Positions 61,001-64,000 of a stretch of 64,000 bases of DNA are shown here, piece after piece. The notes beneath the pieces were generated by a model that had not been told where the DNA came from, searched no databases, and saw only the letters and a program-made list of their open reading frames with translations. This DNA comes from Bryum argenteum. Its lineage: Eukaryota; Streptophyta; Bryopsida; Bryales; Bryaceae. The translations under genes and the position numbers were made by a program. The stretch is from NCBI GenBank assembly GCA_037043015.1, contig CM073328.1:11629495-11693494 (forward strand), in the 5' to 3' direction. The stretch's first letter is position 1, and each line of letters begins with the position of its first letter.

Positions 61001-62193
61001 TTGGCCACACTCACGAGGATATTGATGCCCATTTCAGTTACCTTTCCGAGCTCATCAAGCGGAAGAACACGTACGTTCTAGGCGATCTCATGAAGGCCTT
61101 TATGGACTCGCAGAAGACAGTCGCGTTCATTCCTGAATTCATTCAAGAGGTTGCGGATTTCAAATCCTACGTCAAGGACTTTCATCACGACGGTGTCAAC
61201 AAAATTGTTGGACTTGGTGATATGCATCTTTTCAAGTTTTGGGTCGAAGAGGACGGAGACGATCGCGGCTGGCCTGTCATGAGGTATAAGCGGAAATCCA
61301 CTGATTCTTCATGGCTCCCACCCGGTCCCCCCGTCAAGATGTGGACTTCTGACGAGCAAGGAAGACCTAGAATTCCATCTGGCGACCCACGTCCTGTTCC
61401 ATTTAAGCCGTTATGGGGCGTCACGGAGGTGAACCCCAACAAGTTGAACTCTGTGAAGGAGCAAGCTCGTGCCTCGGAGTGCAATGACAAACAGGGTTTC
61501 ATCAAGCACGGTATTTCTAAGTTCATTGAGTTCTGGAAGTTCGGTATGGCGCGTAACAGACGTTACTGCGAGGAGATGGCTGGACCTGTTGGCTACTGGG
61601 AGCGAATCAACCGAGAGATCAATTCACCATTACCGTCTACCCCTGACGTTCTTGTGGAAGGATTTTGGCCTATTTCAGACTGGACTCGTGATCATTCTCG
61701 TGCCTCCCAAGATTCTGGATCTAGCTCCTCTTTCTCACAGGACATTACGCTTGAGGATGATGCAGATGCTTATTCTTACTGTGGTCCTGCTAAAGACCGA
61801 CCGAGGCTTAACTTTAATCCATTCCGTGATGTTCTTCTTGGCGACTTCGTCTTATGCCGCCCCAGCGACGACCATTTCTTTCCTGTCTGGCTGGGGCGTG
61901 TCCTTGAGTGTGTTGATCTGACGCCTGGTCCTAACTATGGCAATTTCAAGATCGAATGGTGGACCCCTATGCGAGCTAAGAAGGAAGGAAAATCGATCAT
62001 CGCTAGGGAGTGCTGGACTCGCCGCTGGCATAAGGAGCCTTGTCTTCCTCAGATTGTGAATGTCAACATTGTTCTGTTCTCTCATAGGATGCCGTCACAT
62101 GCAAAGAAAGGTCCACCAACTACACATATCATTCCCGAGCAGGCCGCTGCAGCTGCAATGTCTAACCTTGAGGCCGCTGGAGCTGTTCTCTAA
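58016..62193 (+). pseudogene. DUF7869-like transposase-related gene, frameshifted
   Basis: The ATG at 58016 opens a frame to about 59110. The part with VALLHVDG, FRVPHSFFAVVKL and LLGECLGYEILW is not recognised with certainty. The frame then moves to others near 59110, 59500, 59610, 60440, 60625 and 60715. One intron is clear (59929-60211, GT-AG, three palindromes). A Cys-rich segment (SQLCCKSRCC) is followed by VCENAWYIIHGVS and CTECDFLVECI. The core then reads IIHDKMDTTKTAIPR, LTHGHGDGA, LQLDNSAKDNKN near 60890 and VGHTHEDIDAHF near 61000; these spaced Asp, His and Asp residues resemble an RNase H-type nuclease. The end has VWLGRVLECVD and WWTPMRAKK, and the stop is at 62191-62193. I assign the family from memory of its motifs. 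It is the best candidate for the transposase, but that is inference. Confidence 0.65.
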
Positions 62194-62904
62194 GCTGTTC
62201 CTCATACATTTGTATCGGCTTCCGGCCGACACGCTTCATGTGAGCCTCCCTCGCATCCTCCCACTCTATGACGGACCTGCTCTGCACTTGTCGGCTGCCG
62301 GTCAATACTGATCTCATATGCTTTCGCTCTATCAACTCCGTCCTTCTATCTGCTGCCGGCCGATACTGATCTCATATGCTTTCCCACCAGAAACTCCGAC
62401 CTCCTATCGGCTGCCGGCCGACACCACGCTCTAGCCGCTGGTTCTTATCTGACTCACCTCACTACTGCGTTTAATGTCTATAATCCGTGCATACCCGTTG
62501 TATTTTTGCTACGGCATACTCATCATTATCAATATGCTACAGCTCATTCCATTACTCTTGTTTTCGGTCTTTCCTATCCATGACAGTTGATTGGAGTATA
62601 TTCATCGTTTTCACGATTGTAGCGTTCATTGGTTGCTTTGTTGTACTTCCTCCTTCTCTCTAGTATATTGTTTCTCGGCTGGCGGCCGATAAGTGACTTT
62701 GCATTGTATCCATGTATCCCTCTCAATCATATTGAATTGATCTGTGTATGAATGAGTGTGCAACCTTTTGGATTCCTTTTCTGAGCTAAGTTCTGAAATT
62801 GTTACTACTACTTCGTCATATTCCTTGGGCTTCTATCGGCGGCCGTCCGATACAAAATTTCAGCTAATGTGGGTTGGGGACGGGAACTGTAGTCTACGGT
62901 CTAA
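62194..62904. other. 3' flank of the DUF7869-like gene inside the element
   Basis: Holds six palindromes (62213, 62289, 62347, 62405, 62673, 62834). The part from 62213 to 62423 has four within 210 bp. An ACTGATCTCATATGCTTTC word is duplicated near 62307 and 62365, so part arose by local duplication. No gene is seen. Confidence 0.55.
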
Positions 62905-63012
62905 GGTTCAGGGTTTAGGGTCTAGGGTTCAGGGTCTTTAGGGTTTAGGGTTTAGGGTTTAGGATTTAGGGTTTAGGGTTTGGGGTTTAGGGTTTAGGGT
63001 TTAGGGTTTAGC
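62905..63012. repeat. Interstitial telomere-type TTTAGGG array
   Basis: About fourteen units of TTTAGGG with several imperfect ones, roughly 105 bp, near the right end of the giant element. Sequence continues normally on both sides, so it is not a chromosome end. Confidence 0.9.
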
Positions 63013-63188
63013 GGTTTTAGTTGTATTGGCCTTCGGCCGATATAATTTAGATAGTTTTTTTTTTACATGCACTTTTCAATATATAGTGCTTGATTTTCAA
63101 TATATCTTGTTTGGTTTTCTGTTATTTATTAATCTGCCATACATTTTGATACTTATGTTTTTAGTGAAAATATCCATAAGTTCGGAAT

Positions 63189-63215
63189 TTGTCCATAATT
63201 AGTTAAATATCCGTT
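63189..63215. repeat. Right terminal inverted repeat of the giant element
   Basis: Inverted match to 49295-49321; ends directly before TTAA at 63216-63219. Confidence 0.8.
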
Positions 63216-63219
63216 TTAA

Positions 63220-64000
63220 GTAAATAGGAGCCTTAGACTTTTTTGATTGGACAATTAATTGAATTTCTTTCTCTTTTGAAGATTGGAATGGGTATTGGAT
63301 TCTCTTACATTTTTGGAAATGCAAAGAAGATGTTGCATACCCATCTCTGAGCTTCTTCTTTGCAATTGTTGTCTCAAATGTGGCTGGGTAGTGTGGTAAA
63401 GGCCTCAGTCCCGATTTCCTTTTTCCCAATTTCTCAATTTCCTCCTCTTCGTTATCCATGACTGCAAGGGATATGGCTTGCTCGGATTTTTTGAACAGTA
63501 GTTCGAATATGGTTATATGGCCAAGTTGACCAAACCCCAGCATCTTCCTTGCCGCTGGTATTCCAAGCGTTCGCGTTCAGCGGCTGTTTTGGCCATTGCT
63601 GTAGTTCCTCGAATTACATCCAATTCCATTGGAACTGGTCCGGAAGCCCTGGAATTTGTTGGAAACCGGCCCACCCGATCTTGTGTGGGAGCAGATGACG
63701 ACAAGGAAGGTCATCAATCTTAGCGTCGAGACCACAATCTCTCGTCAATCCTTGACGCCATTGCCATCCATTCATATAGTCGGAGTGGTTGCGTCTCGGC
63801 GGTTGCAATGGAGTCGAAGATCTCATATTTCAACCCTCCTCTAAACCGAGCCACTAAACTCGCCTCGTTCCAATCAACCTGCGCAACATGCTCATTAAAT
63901 GATGAGATGTATGAAGCTACTGCTCCGGTCTGGCGAATCCTTCCTAGTCCGTCTTCGGCATTTCTCCGGCGATCCATATCTCCATACACCGCGATCACTG
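63220..64000 (-). pseudogene. Chromovirus gag, upstream part of the split retrotransposon
   Basis: On the minus strand a retrotransposon gag domain is seen: SYISSFNEHVAQVDWNEAS and VARFRGGLKYEIFDS near 63915-63830. A stretch with PMELDVIRG follows, then a degenerate zinc knuckle (RCWG...GQLGHI) near 63540. A tail reaches KAPIYL near 63225, where the giant element interrupts it. Frame changes occur near 63720 and 63535. It continues past the end of the window. Orientation and order match the pol part at 44292-48363. Confidence 0.82.

Larger units (their letters stand above)
49341..63042. repeat. Dispersed 19-bp palindrome array, about 40 copies
   Basis: The consensus is TATCGGCTGCCAGCCGATA or TGTCGG..., nine-base arms around one central base. 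Start positions: 49341, 49524, 49644, 49835, 50617, 50665, 51062 (short), 52086, 52180, 52625, 52815, 53221, 54639, 54676, 55269, 56261, 56290, 56386, 56415, 56526, 56584, 56613, 56642, 56960, 57259, 57810, 57883, 57975, 58333, 58687, 59967, 60085, 60144, 62213, 62289, 62347, 62405, 62673, 62834, 63024. Spacing is irregular. Variation is mostly at the outer base (TA or TG; GATA or GACA) and the inner T/C. I saw none outside the giant element. Seventeen lie in introns, four in coding exons, the rest between or beside genes. Confidence 0.93.
49295..63215. mobile_element. Giant TTAA-flanked DNA element with palindrome array (13.9 kb)
   Basis: The left end reads AACGGGTATTTAACTAATT and continues as an imperfect inverted copy of the right end (on the other strand AACGGATATTTAACTAATT), 25 of 27 positions matching. 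TTAA borders both sides (49291-49294 and 63216-63219). Outside, the flanks are the gag and pol parts of one chromovirus, and joining them over a single TTAA keeps an open frame. The element is more GC-rich than its surroundings. It holds two divergent spliced gene remnants, a downstream FCP1-like remnant, about 40 palindromes and a telomere-type array. I know of no named family with this content. Confidence 0.82.

Noticed and set aside
49341..62852. Palindrome arms as compensating RNA hairpins
   Set aside because: Arm mismatches occur in both strand senses (T:G and C:A alike), so there is no consistent sign of conserved RNA pairing.
62905..63012. Chromosome end
   Set aside because: The TTTAGGG array is short and imperfect, and element and retrotransposon sequence continues after it.
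49341..63042. Palindrome array as a CRISPR array
   Set aside because: Spacing ranges from tens to thousands of bases, copies lie in introns and exons, and the setting is a spliced nuclear element.
49295..63215. Endogenous giant virus or Maverick/Polinton
   Set aside because: No capsid, DNA polymerase B, packaging ATPase or retroviral-type integrase was seen, and the genes are spliced.

Overview
This window looks like nuclear DNA of a land plant. It has AT-rich intergenic space, short GT-AG introns, plant-type genes (class I LBD transcription factor, OSCA/CSC1 channel, RING-CH protein, plant BPI/LBP-like protein), a Ty3/gypsy chromovirus, a plant-type LINE, SINEs and MITEs, and TTTAGGG telomere-type repeats. 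A seed-free plant (moss, lycophyte or fern) seems most likely, but the species cannot be fixed from sequence alone.

Layout. 0.9-4.5 kb (-): a six-exon BPI/LBP-like secreted lipid-binding protein whose predicted exons join exactly in phase (495 aa). 8.2-9.5 kb (-): a two-exon LBD gene. 11-27 kb: gene-poor DNA with several MITE families (one with a 9-bp TSD of Mutator type), a tRNA-like SINE family and tandem repeats. 27.9-32.2 kb: a 5'-truncated LINE with an 18-bp target duplication, inserted in a TTAA-flanked MITE. 34.9-39.1 kb (+): an eleven-exon OSCA/CSC1-like channel gene (785 aa). 39.7-41.7 kb (-): a RING-CH gene with two alternative, related terminal exons. 43.9-48.4 kb and 63.2-64.0 kb (-): one chromovirus (3' LTR, chromodomain, IN, RH, RT, PR; then gag) split by a large insertion.

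The most unusual content is that insertion, 49.3-63.2 kb. It is a 13.9-kb element with imperfect terminal inverted repeats, flanked by TTAA, sitting in the gag-pol frame of the chromovirus. It carries two divergent intron-containing gene remnants. The minus-strand gene encodes a roughly 1,420-residue fusion: a lysine-rich N-terminus, a ParB/sulfiredoxin-like domain, a degenerate DNA-methyltransferase-like region, a disordered linker and an FCP1/NIF-type phosphatase domain. A second, catalytically decayed FCP1-like domain follows it. The plus-strand gene ends in a transposase-like domain (DUF7869-like, with LDN...KDNKN and GHTHEDID motifs). About 40 copies of a 19-bp palindrome, consensus TATCGGCTGCCAGCCGATA, are spread through this element and were seen nowhere else in the window. 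Every intron I could place in its genes holds at least one copy.

The simplest reading is a giant TTAA-targeting DNA transposon. Its ParB-like/methyltransferase-like protein may recognise or modify the dispersed palindrome, as ParB does with parS or a methyltransferase with its site. That functional link is inference. This copy is decayed: two single-base frameshifts and a stop in the fusion gene, and several frameshifts in the DUF7869-like gene.
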